A DNA stretch of 44,281 nucleotides from a virus, in the IMG/VR virus record IMGVR_UViG_3300030102_006169, positions 39,880 to 84,160 of that record, one strand, 5' to 3'. The translations under genes were made by a program, and so were the position numbers. Positions 8,939-27,000 of the stretch are shown here, piece after piece. Within the stretch, counting starts at the first letter, position 1. Each line of letters opens with the position of its first letter. The notes under the pieces are model-generated. The model did no database searches. It was not told the origin of the DNA and worked only from the letters and a program-made list of their open reading frames with translations.

Positions 8939-11900
8939 ATGGCACACGAATTTATAATAAAAAATGGGTTTGTATCTAAAGGTAATTCCTTAGTTGAAGG
9001 AAATCTTTCAGGACAAACATTTAATATTATTAACACACCCGTTAATGATAACTCAGCAACAGAAATTTTAGTAAGAAATACTACTACTGGTAATGTAGAA
9101 TATAGAGATTCTTCTACTTTAAGTGGTGGATCATCAACTGATGTTTTTGTTAATAGTGGTTCTGCAGATGTAACCACTCAACAATTAACATTCACAAATA
9201 CAACTGGCGGAACATTTAATGTGACAAATGCAGCAGCTTTATTTAGTGATAACGATATTAATGTAACCGGTGGAACTTATGATGTAAACACTGGATGTGT
9301 TACGTTTGCTACAAATAGTGGGAGTACCTTTGATATTTGTGGATTTGTTACTGGATTAACTGATACATTTACCACAGGTGGTACTTATGATTCTACCACA
9401 GAATTAATAACATTTACACTATCAGATAATACAACATATAATGTAGATTTATCTGGTATTAGTGGTGGTAGCGGTGGTGATAAACTTACAGGTTATACCT
9501 ACAATGAGACTAATAATACATTTAGTATCGGTATAAGTGGTGGTACACCATTAGATGCAACAATAAATGTGGTTAGTGGTTTAACAGTAACTAATGATTT
9601 AATTGTTAGTGGTAGTACAGGAATAGGAACTGATACACCAACAGAAAAGTTACATATAAAATCCACTACAAATGCTAAAATTAAAATAGAAGCAGACATA
9701 AATGACGTAGATGATACGGATACTGCAGATATTTTACTAACACAAGATGGTGGTATTTCAACCTCTAATATTGGTATTTCACCTGATTCGATAAACGATT
9801 TAGTTATAGGGGTTAACTCAACTACCGATCCTAGTATTAAGTTTGCGACAAGAAATGATGGTACTACTTTTAGTACTACTGCAGATACCAAAGTAACCAT
9901 AACTAATAGTGGTAGTGTAGGTATTGGTACAATAGACCCAACGGAGAAATTACATGTTATGGGGGACTTCAAAATGGAAGAACCTGGTGGAATATTCGAT
10001 TCAGACCTTAACAGTGGTAACGCACTTGTTAGATTAAGTGCGGGTACAACAAATCAACTTGCTAGAATAGCAGTTTCTAATCCAGGAAAAGGTGGTATTA
10101 CATTTGGGGTTAGAGGTAGTACAGAGAATAGTTTTCCGGGATATGGTGCACAAGGTGATGGTTATCTTTATTCTTCTATCGATCAAAATGGTTTAAATAT
10201 TATTTCTGCACCTTCATCTCCTGCAGGTACATTACCAGATTATATTAGGATGTATGCAGGACAAGATGCAGATGGTGGTGTTCCTGATATACACATTCAA
10301 GGAAAAAATACCACAGATTCTTCAAGGGGTAATGTGGGAATCAATACCGATACCCCCACAGAAACATTTCATGTTAATGGTACGGTAAGAATTGTAGATG
10401 GTACAGAACAACTTGGTTATGTATTAACTTGTGACGCAGATGGGGTAGCAAGTTGGCAACCTTCCTCTGGTAGTACAACTGGTGGTACAGTTTATTGGGA
10501 TATAGAAAATGGTGGATTAAAAAGTATTAATCAAAATGCAGGAACAATTAATGGTACGTCAACCGGTTCAGTATTAGTAGGAGGTTACTTTAACACTAAC
10601 GATATTTATGACAGTTTAGTTTCAACTATAATAAATGGTAGTAGTAATACAATTAGTGGTGGTAGTACATCTGCCATAATATCTACAAGTAATTCTAATA
10701 TTAAAGGAACTATAGATTATGGTGTTATTATTGGTGGTAGTGATAATAATATTGAGGATACTGTAAGTGATTCTGAAAGAGCATTAATTGCGGGTGGTGT
10801 TGGAAATGATATAAATAATTCATTTAATTCAGCTATGTTAAGTACTGTATCATCTACTATAAGTGGGGGTAGTTCAAATATTATATTGGGTGGTAATGAG
10901 TTAAATATTATTGAAGAAAGTGGTGGATCTTTAATGTATTCGTCTATTATTGGAGGTAATCAAAATACCATACAAGATACTACAAGTGGAGGATCTCCTC
11001 AGCGTTCCACAATTATTGGTGGTAGACTTAATGCATTGTCTGATTCTAGAGACAGTGTTATTTTAGCATCTTCAGGAAGTGAAATTACTGGTAGTTGTAC
11101 TAATTCAGCGATATATAATGCTTCAAATTCCATTATAAATAATGCAACCTCTTCGTCAATTTTAGGTGGTATTGTTAATCTTATTAGTGGTGGTTCGGAG
11201 AATGCTATTATTGGTGGTCAACAACATAAAATAATTAATAGTACACAAAGATCTGTTATACTTGGGGGTAGAAATATTACTGGTAATACAACCGACACAG
11301 TTTATGTACCTAATTTAAATATTGGAACTGTTGGTGCTGGCACACCATTAATTAATTTAGGATTAGATGCTAATGGATTTGTGGTTACTGGAACTACAGG
11401 TAGTGGTGGTGGAAATTCAGGTATTACAGGTTATACATACGATCCAACAGAAAATGAATTTGCAATAGGTATAAGTGGTAGTACACCTCAAACTGCAATC
11501 ATAGATGAAATGAATGGGTTAACCATTAACGGTGAATTAAGAGTTACTGGAAATACTCAATTAGATAGTGATTTAATAGTAGATGGTAATACAGGAATGG
11601 GTACAGATACCCCATTAGAGAAATTAGATGTTAGAGGAGATGTTCTTATATCTAACCCATCTAATAATAGTGTATTAACATTAAGTGCTACTTCCTTAAA
11701 TCGCACAATTATTGATTTTGATAATAATGGTGTATCAACACCTTTTGCTAGAATAGAAGGTACTACTTTTGCGGGTGGTGTATCAGGTAATTTACAATTT
11801 TATACTTATCCTACAGGTGGACCACTAAGTGAAGTAATGGTATTAACAAATAACCAAAGTGTTGGTATTGGGGATATTACAAATAATGATGTAGATAAAA

Positions 11901-14900
11901 CTCTACATGTTATGGGAGACTTCAAAATGGAAGAAACTGGAGCAATATTTGAGTCAGACCTTAACTTAAATAGCGGTGCGAATGTTAAATTAAGTGCGAT
12001 TACAACAGATCAACTTGCTAGAATATCAGTTGCCACACCAGGAAATGGTGGTATTACATTTGGAGTTAGAGGTAGTACAGAGACTAGTTTTCCGGGATAT
12101 GGTGCAAAAGGTGACGGTTATCTTTATTCTTCCATTCATCAAAACGGTTTAAATATTATTTCTGCACCTTCAAATCCCGCAAATGCATTACCAGATTATA
12201 TTAGGATGTATGCAGGACAAGATGCAGATGGCGGAATACCAGATATACATATACAAGGTAGAGACACCACAGATTCAACAAGAGGTTATGTAGGCATAAA
12301 TACTGAAACACCAACGGCACAATTGTTTATTCAAGGAGATAGTAGTACTAGTACTGGACCAACTGATCCAGATAATTTTTCTTTACAAATACAGAATAGT
12401 CTTAATCAAAATATATTATTAGTTAAAAATGGTAATAATGGAGTTGCAGGTTCTACCGCAGGTAGAGTATCTATTAATGGTAATTTTGGACCTTCTACTC
12501 CATTAGTAGACGATGACGCAGTATTTAGTGTTTTAGGTGATACTAGCAGTTTATCTACTGCATTAGGATCAGTGATGGCAATAAAAGATGGACAAACTAA
12601 CACCTTACATAGTTTTTATAATAATGCTGCAACTTCTTTAGCAAAAGGAGCTACACAATACGGTAAAGTAGGTGTGGGTACAACTACTGCAGCTAGTATA
12701 GAGGCTAAATTACATGTAAAGGTTGGTGATGAATGGAAAGAGACTCATGGTAATGATTTTACACTTAGGGTAGATGGGTTACAAAATGTTGCACCTTATA
12801 CGGCAACAACTGATAATATTTTAACTTTAGATAATTTTGGTAACTTAAATATTAAGAAAAGAACCACTACTGAAAACTTTACTATGACTAGTGGTGCGAC
12901 TAATGGATACGTATTAACATGTGATGCAAATGGCGTAGGAAGTTGGCAACCTTCCTCTGGTAGTACAACTGGTGGTACAGTTTATTGGCAAACTGAAAGT
13001 GGTGGTTTAAAAAGTATCAATCAAAATGCAGGAACAATTAGTGGAACATCGACTGGTTCAATATTAGTAGGTGGTTCTTCTAATACTAATAGAATTAGGG
13101 ATGGTAGAGATTCTACAATAATAAATGGTGGGAATAATATAATAAGTGGTGCAAGGACATCCAGTATTATATCAACAAGTAGTTCAATTATTTCAGGTAA
13201 TAGTTTATCAATACTTCAGGGTAGTGCGGTAGTGGGTGGAACGAGTAATGAAATATACGGGTCTTCGATTCACACTTTAATAGGGGGTGGTACACAAAAC
13301 AAAATAATTGATAGCCCAAACTCTTCTATTATTGGTGGTACTGGAAACTATATGGATAGTACATCTAGATCAATTATTTTGGGTGGTAGTAATATTACTG
13401 GAGACACTTCAGATACTGTTTATGTACCTCAGTTAAATATTAGAGACGTACTTGATAATGAACCAGTAGGTACTTTAGGGTATGACGCAAATGGTTTTGT
13501 TGTAAATAGTAATATCTCAGATATCACAGGTGGAACACTTAATGGTGACGTATTAACATTAATAAATAACAACGGAAACAATATTACCATATCCGGTTTC
13601 AGTAGTGGTTCTACTAGTGGATTTTGGGAAGAAGGTGGGGAAGGAAATTCTCTATATGACATTAAAGGTAGTCACGTATTAACAGGATCATCAAGATACT
13701 CAATGATTGCTGGGGGCGAGACTAATAGAATTACTGATCATGATTCTTCAGGTATCTTTGTAGGTAAAAATAATGTATTAACAGGTAGCTCAGTAGGATT
13801 TAGTGAATCACAAAATGCAATAATAGGTGGTGAAGATAATATTATATCTTCTAACTTAGGATATATGGATAATAACATTGTTTTAGGTGGTAATAATAAC
13901 TCTATTAGTGATGGTAGGATAAGAAATAGTATCATAATAGGTGGGAAAAATCATAGTATAAGTGATACTATTAATGATAGTGTAGTTATAGGTGGTAATG
14001 GTAATAAAGTAAAAAGTCAGAGAAGTGTTGTATTGGGTGGTGCTGGAATCACAGGAACAACAGATAATGATACAGTATATGTACCTAGATTAAATATTAG
14101 AGATGTTTCTAATGGAACACCTACAATGAATTTAGGTGTTGATGCTAACGGAGTGGTAGTGTCAGCAGCAACCGGTTCTAATTCAGGAAATTGTATAAGT
14201 GAATTATGGGTATCCAATATAGAATCATGCTCACCTTTAAATATTAATACGTATAATCAGGGTAATATCTATATAGGTACACAAGGTGGTTTACCATTAG
14301 TTACTATAGATATTACAACTCCAGACGAACCAGGAATTTTATTTGGTGAAGAAAGTTTTATAAAATATAATGAAAGCCAAAAGAAATTAAAAGTTGGTGC
14401 AGACAGTGCTACTGGTTCTAAATTAGTATTAGAAACAGATGGTAGAGAAATAGTAGAAGTTAGTACTGGTACAACTAGAGTTATAAAAGGTGATTTAGAA
14501 ACAGAAGATGGTAATATAATAGTAAAATCAGGTAATAGTAAATCTTTAATTGTTGAGGATATTCCTGATGTTAGTGGTGCTAACTTAGGTACAGATTTAG
14601 ATGGTAAAATAATTGACTTACCTTCTGATAGTAGGTGTAAATTTAATATTCTGGATATACCAAACGTTGTGGATCCTATATTGTTCTTAGACGCATTAGA
14701 GGGTTATCAATTCGAATTTCACCCTAGAACAAGAATTAGTAGTATCGGAAAAAAACATTATGGGTTTAAAGTAGATGATTTTAGAGATAACTTATTTGAT
14801 GGAAATGTTTTATCTGCAGAACAAAGAAGGGTTAATAATATAGCAAAAACTTTTGTTAGAACATGTAAAACTCAGTATGATATAGATGGATCTGGTAATA

Positions 14901-15204
14901 AAGCAACTGTAGATTCTATGAATTATGTTGATTTAATACCATTTATGGTGGAAGGTATTAAACAATTAAATACTAATATAAATAATATAACTGGTGGTGG
15001 TAAAAAATATGTGGAAACTAAGACATTAACTACAGGACAAAACACAATTACACATAGTTTAAAAGACGAAAATGTTATAGTACAAGTTGTTGAGACTTCA
15101 ACAGGACAAATAATAATACCTGATCATATATCTAACTATCAAAATAATAGTGTAGATATTTATGTAGAAGAAGGTGGGGAATATAAAATTATAATTATTG
15201 GATA

Positions 15205-15205
<1 letters not shown>
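8939..15205 (+). CDS. Giant tail fibre with beta-roll repeats and S74-type chaperone domain
   Basis: This 2088-residue fibre begins with a short attachment segment. Residues about 68-150 hold a module also present in the gene at 24029 (TQQLTFTNTTGG...). Shaft motifs of the type GIGTDTPTEKLHI recur. Two long near-copies occupy about residues 338-469 and 989-1123 (FKMEE...RMYAGQDADGG). Three beta-roll arrays with I-I-G-G repeats lie near 538-784, 1368-1487 and 1585-1708. At residue 1896 begins SDSRCKFNI, the usual opening of the intramolecular chaperone domain (Peptidase_S74), whose Ser promotes self-cleavage after trimer folding; it continues through YGFKVDDF and DLIPFMVEGIKQL. About 70 further residues follow, which is unusual. 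The stop overlaps the next ATG by one base (TAATG). Confidence 0.8.
9952..10345 (+). repeat. Fibre shaft module, copy A
   Basis: This stretch of about 390 bases in the 8939-15205 gene is repeated with high nucleotide similarity at 11903-12305. Shared marks include GACTTCAAAATGGAAGA and AGGATGTATGCAGGACAAG. It is a coding, in-frame duplication. Confidence 0.7.
11903..12305 (+). repeat. Fibre shaft module, copy B
   Basis: This is the second copy of the module at 9952-10345. It is followed about 620 bases later by another duplicated segment (12932-13070, matching 10441-10580), so a larger block seems to have been duplicated within the gene. Confidence 0.7.
14624..14970 (+). other. S74-type intramolecular chaperone domain
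   Basis: This encodes residues 1896-2011 of the fibre. The opening S-D-x-R-x-K-x-N-I is the recognised start of the self-cleaving trimerisation chaperone; the expected cut is at the Ser (1896). The Leu usually found before Lys is Cys here (R-C-K). Confidence 0.65.
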
Positions 15206-21933
<6,728 letters not shown>

Positions 21934-21966
21934 TTTAATATTAAAACAATTAATTGGTAATTCTTA

Positions 21967-21974
21967 ATATTTAT
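21967..21974 (+). promoter_or_regulatory. Putative late promoter element (rightward)
   Basis: ATATTTAT followed by TA, 15 bases before the ATG at 21990. Confidence 0.5.
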
Positions 21975-21989
21975 TAATAAACTATATTA

Positions 21990-23978
21990 ATGAGTAATAT
22001 TAACCAAAATAATTTCAATAATTGTATGAACTTACAATTAAGTAATTCCGATTATTGGGATTTATTTATTTGTAACGACTGTGGATGTAGTATAGATCAT
22101 CAAGAAATTTTAGATGAGTGTGTCATTATTGATATAGATATCGATAATAATAAATGTATTAACGGAGATTCGTTATGTAGTTTAGTTGGGTGGACTGGTG
22201 ATACATGTTTTGAAAAGTTATCTTTACCAATATCAGCACTTACATTAAATGATATTGGTTTAACTGGTATAGATAATGGTTTTATTTCTTATGATTGTAC
22301 TGAATCAACTACTGGTTCTACTTTTATCAACACCTATACTGGTTCTTCATTAACCATAACTTCTGCAGATACTAAATTTTGTTTTACTAAGGTTAGTGGT
22401 TGTACGTATACTTACCCAACACAATTTATTACATCCGCCAATACTGTTGGTAGGTATGTAGAATTATGTGGTGGATTTTATCAAGGATTTTTTAAATTAT
22501 CGGATAGAACATTCTTTAAAGATATATCAAATAATATGTTTGTTTGGCCTATGGAGTGGTTTAATTGTCCACCACAATGTGGGAGTGGGTGTACTGGAAC
22601 TACTTCTTGTAGTTGTAATAATAGTAACCCTATTTTTATTCCTGGCTCTACTAACTGCAACTGCGGAAATAATAATTGTCAACTATGTGGAACAATATAT
22701 GCAGAAGAAGGTGTTGGTGGTTGTGGTCCTTGGTGTGAAAATGGTGATAGTTGTAAAGGTTGTCCCGATCCTAGAAAATCATATCAATGTTATTTAGAAA
22801 AAAAACCTACTCCTTGGGATTATCAAATTTTACCAACTAGGTATGAAAGTGGTTGGACTGCAGAATTTTGGATGAGAAGAAATAGTAAATCTTGTACTGG
22901 TGACACAGGAACAACAATAAACGCATTATATCCAAATAACGAAGGATTATTTTATTATATGGGTACTAGGTCAGAAAATAAATTTTGGGATGTGTTCAGT
23001 GGGGAAACAGGATATACTACCACATCAGGTTATCCTTTACCACCACCTAAAATTACTAAAGAAGAATTATTAAATAACCCCTTTTTAGTTTACCAACCAC
23101 AAGGTGATTGTTATTTTACTGGGGTAACTAAAGTTACTATTGACGAAAGAGATAAAAATGCAGATATAGTAGATAATGCATTAGGGTTTAGAATAAAAGA
23201 AGATGGTTCTATAGGGTATAGATCTTTAGGTGTTAGTGGAGTTTGTTCTGCAGTAACTTCTACAACAGTTACAACTTCTTGTGATAATTGTAGTTCTTCA
23301 TGTAATTGTAATAATTGTCAATTATGTGGAACAATATATGCAGAAGAAGGTGTTGGTGGTTGTGGTGATTGGTGTATAGATTGTGACACACCAACATGTA
23401 AAATAACTGGTACAACAGTACAAGAAAAATATATTACCGGAGTAACAGTTAATGAAGAATATTCAGAAGCCGGTATAATACCTAATGATGAATGGTTTCA
23501 ACTAGCTATAAGATTTTGTGCTTATGAAGAATACTTATTTGACGAAATGAATAATATACCTAGACGAAAAGGAAGGTTAGACTTTTTTGTTAATGGTTAC
23601 CTTAAATATTCTATTGAGGATTTTGACGAATTTTTATTTAAAGATTTATACGAATATAGGGAAAAACAAGAAGGTGTACCATTTAATTACTCTTTAGGTG
23701 GTGGTACGCAAGGGTTATTAGAAACTAATACTATTGGTGGACCTGACCCGTTAGATGAAAATTTAATTATACAACAAAATTTTGCTGGTAGTTTCTTTGG
23801 TGATATATCTAAATTTAGATTATATGAATGTTGTTTAGATATAACAACAATTAGATATAGATTTAAAAAATACTGTTTAAATTATGGAATTTGTCCACAA
23901 GAATTGATAGAATATCTCTTAACTGAGAATAGTAATATTATTTCTAGTGAAGACGGTGAAGATTTCTTAATAGTGTAA
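21990..23978 (+). CDS. Cys-rich protein with LamG-like fold
   Basis: This 662-residue protein carries an unusual number of cysteines. Two copies of a Cys-rich unit (CQLCGTIYAEEGVGGCG then WC) lie at about residues 228-249 and 441-462. From about residue 285 (SGWTAEFWMRR) to the end runs a LamG/concanavalin-like jelly roll whose late strands are WFQLAIRFC, RLDFFVNGYLKYSI (about 530-543) and GDISKFRLYECC. The second Cys unit is therefore inserted inside the lectin fold. The C-terminus is acidic. It is transcribed alone from its own upstream element. The Cys clusters could bind zinc or form disulfides; which one cannot be told from sequence. An adhesin role is inferred from fold and location. 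Confidence 0.7.
   Translation: MSNINQNNFNNCMNLQLSNSDYWDLFICNDCGCSIDHQEILDECVIIDIDIDNNKCINGDSLCSLVGWTGDTCFEKLSLPISALTLNDIGLTGIDNGFISYDCTESTTGSTFINTYTGSSLTITSADTKFCFTKVSGCTYTYPTQFITSANTVGRYVELCGGFYQGFFKLSDRTFFKDISNNMFVWPMEWFNCPPQCGSGCTGTTSCSCNNSNPIFIPGSTNCNCGNNNCQLCGTIYAEEGVGGCGPWCENGDSCKGCPDPRKSYQCYLEKKPTPWDYQILPTRYESGWTAEFWMRRNSKSCTGDTGTTINALYPNNEGLFYYMGTRSENKFWDVFSGETGYTTTSGYPLPPPKITKEELLNNPFLVYQPQGDCYFTGVTKVTIDERDKNADIVDNALGFRIKEDGSIGYRSLGVSGVCSAVTSTTVTTSCDNCSSSCNCNNCQLCGTIYAEEGVGGCGDWCIDCDTPTCKITGTTVQEKYITGVTVNEEYSEAGIIPNDEWFQLAIRFCAYEEYLFDEMNNIPRRKGRLDFFVNGYLKYSIEDFDEFLFKDLYEYREKQEGVPFNYSLGGGTQGLLETNTIGGPDPLDENLIIQQNFAGSFFGDISKFRLYECCLDITTIRYRFKKYCLNYGICPQELIEYLLTENSNIISSEDGEDFLIV
22671..22736 (+). 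repeat. Cys-rich 66-base unit, copy 1
   Basis: Encodes NNCQLCGTIYAEEGVGGCGP then WC. It differs from copy 2 at only three bases, with synonymous sites nearly unchanged. Confidence 0.85.
23310..23375 (+). repeat. Cys-rich 66-base unit, copy 2
   Basis: Same unit as 22671-22736, with Pro replaced by Asp and one silent change. It lies within the LamG-like fold. Confidence 0.85.
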
Positions 23979-24001
23979 AATGAATAATAAAGAATATTAA
24001 C

Positions 24002-24009
24002 ATATTTAT
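24002..24009 (+). promoter_or_regulatory. Putative late promoter element (rightward)
   Basis: ATATTTAT followed by ATAA, 19 bases before the ATG at 24029. Confidence 0.5.
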
Positions 24010-24028
24010 ATAAAAAAAGAAAATTAAG

Positions 24029-27000
24029 ATGGGATTTCCTAAAAAAATAAGTCAATTGCCTTTAAATTTAAGTTTAAAACCTGAAGATTTATTGGTAACC
24101 GTAAATGAAAATGATGTAACTTCTAAAATTGAGTTAAATCAAGTGATTGGTTTTTTAACTGGTGGTACAAACACTTTTGTTACTGGTGGTACATACAATG
24201 ATATAACAAAAAATATAGATTTTGATGGTACAAGTGGGTTTCCACCTTTTAGTGTTAGTTTAACTGGAATAACTGACACATTTGTTAGTGGTGCAACTTT
24301 AAGTGGTGCAACCTTAATATTAAGTAGAACAGATGATGATGAAATAAGTGTAGATTTAAGTTCTTTGACTGCAGATACAAATACTTTTATTACTGGTACA
24401 ACTTTAATAGGAACTCAATACACTATCAATGAGAATAATGGATCCGCATTTACAACTAATTTTAATCCTATAGTTAGTGGTAAAGTAGATACAACATTAT
24501 TTGACACATATACTGGAAATACTCAAACAGAAATTAATAATAAATTAGATACAACTGTTTTCAACACATATAGTGGTAACACACAAACCGAAATTAACAA
24601 CAAGTTAAATATTACTACTTTTGATAATTATACGGCAAACACCGTAGATAACAATACTTTTATAACTGGTACAACGTTAGTTGGTACTGAGTATACTATT
24701 AACGAAAATAATGGATCTGCATTTACTACCGATTTTGAAAGTATAGTTAGTGGTAAAGTAGACACTTCTCTATTTGATACATATAGCGCTAATACTCAAA
24801 CAGAAATTAATAATAAATTAGATACAACTGTTTTTAATACTTATTCTGGACTAACTCAAACTGAAATTAACAATAAATTAGATACTAGTATATTCGACAC
24901 ATATACTGCAAATACTGTAGATAATAATACTTTTATTACTGGTACAACGTTAGTTGGTACGGAGTATACTATAAATCAAAATAATGGATCTGCTTTTACT
25001 ACCAATTTTAATCCTATTGTTAGTGGTAAAGTAGATACTTCACTATTCGATACTTATACTGGGGATACTCAAACTGAAATTAATAATAAATTAGATACTA
25101 CTACCTTTAATAGTTATAGTGCTATTACTGATATGTTAATAGGTACTAAATTAGATACAACTTTATTCGATACATATAGTGGTAATACACAAACCGAAAT
25201 TAACAACAAGTTAAATATTACTACTTTTGATACTTATACCGCCAATACTTCGGATAATAATACTTTTATTACTGGTACAACTTTAATAGGTACTCAATAT
25301 ACCATCAATGAGAATAATGGAGCTTCATACCCTACTGATTTTAATCCTATTGTTAGTGGTAAAGTAGATACTTCACTATTTGATACTTACACTGCAAATA
25401 CTGTAGATAATAATACATTTGTAAATAGTGGTACTGCAATTGTAGGAACACAACAATTAACATTTACAAATACAACTGGTGGTACATTTAATGTTACAAA
25501 CGCCGCAGCCTTATTTACCGATAACGATGTTAATGTAACTGGTGGTACATATGATAATAATACTGGGTGTGTGACATTTAGAACTAATAGTGGATCAACG
25601 TTTCCTATTTGTGGATTTGTTACAGGATTAACTGATACGTTTGTAACTGGAGGTACATTATCGGGAACTGATTTAATATTAGAAAAAAGTAACGGTATAG
25701 ATGTAAATAGTATAGATTTATCTACCCTAATAAGTGGTAAATTAGATACTACTTTATTCAATACATACAGTTCTACAACTCAAACAGAAATTAACAATAA
25801 ATTAGATACTAGCACATTCGATACATATACGGCAAATACCGTAGATAACAATACTTTCATTACCGGCACAACCTTAGTTGGTACTCAATACACTATAAAT
25901 GAGAATAATGGATCAGCATTTACTACCAATTTTGAAAGTATAGTTAGTGGTAAAGTAGATACAACATTGTTTGATACATATAGTTCCACAACTCAAACAG
26001 AAATTAACAATAAGTTAGATACTACCACATTCGATACATATACTGCAAATACGGTAGATAATAATACTTTTATTACTGGTACAACTTTAATAGGAACTGA
26101 ATACACTATAAATGAAAATAATGGATCCGCCTTTACGACTAATTTTGATAGTATAGTTAGTGGTAAAGTAGATACTTCACTATTCGATACGTATAGTTCC
26201 ACAACTCAAACTGAAATTAATAATAAGTTAGATACTACATTATTTGACACATATACGGCAAATACTGTAGATAATAATACTTTCATTACCGGCACAACTT
26301 TAATAGGGACTGAATATACGATTAATGAAAATAATGGATCCGCCTTTACGACTAATTTTGATAGTATAGTTAGTGGTAAAGTAGATACAACATTGTTTGA
26401 TACATATACGGCAAATACTATAGATAATAATACATTTGTTACTGGCGGTACACTAAGTGGTGCTACTTTAGTATTAGATAGAACTGATGATGGTAAAGTA
26501 AGTGTAAACTTAAGTGCATTATCAGGAGGAACTGGAGGGGGTGATATAAATACAGGTAATGTATTATGGGTAGATTCTATATTTGGTGATGATGCGACTG
26601 CACTTACTAATAGACAAGATAAACCTTATTTAACTATAGACTCAGCATTAGATGACACAACTAATGGGGATACAGTAATTGTAAGACCTGGAGAATATCC
26701 AGAAGAATTTAGTATTCCTGAAGGTGTGTCTTTAGTTAGTGAAGGTGGCTGGGAAGTTACTATTTTAGGTCCTTCACCAGCAAGTGCAGCTGGTGCAATT
26801 GTAGAATTAAGCGAAGACTCTTTTATTGACGGTTTTAGTATTAACGTACCACAAGGAAGTTTTGACGCACTTATTTCATCACACATTAGTGGTACATCTA
26901 CCGCCAATAATATTACATTCTACGGTAATGGTGGTGTAGGTAGTACAGGTACAGGACTTTATAAAACTGGTGGTGGTAAATTAATTGGTTATGGTATAAG

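Noticed and set aside
21934-21966. Hairpin around CAATTAATTG as a terminator
   Set aside because: It is a short A/T palindrome without a G/C stem or a T run.
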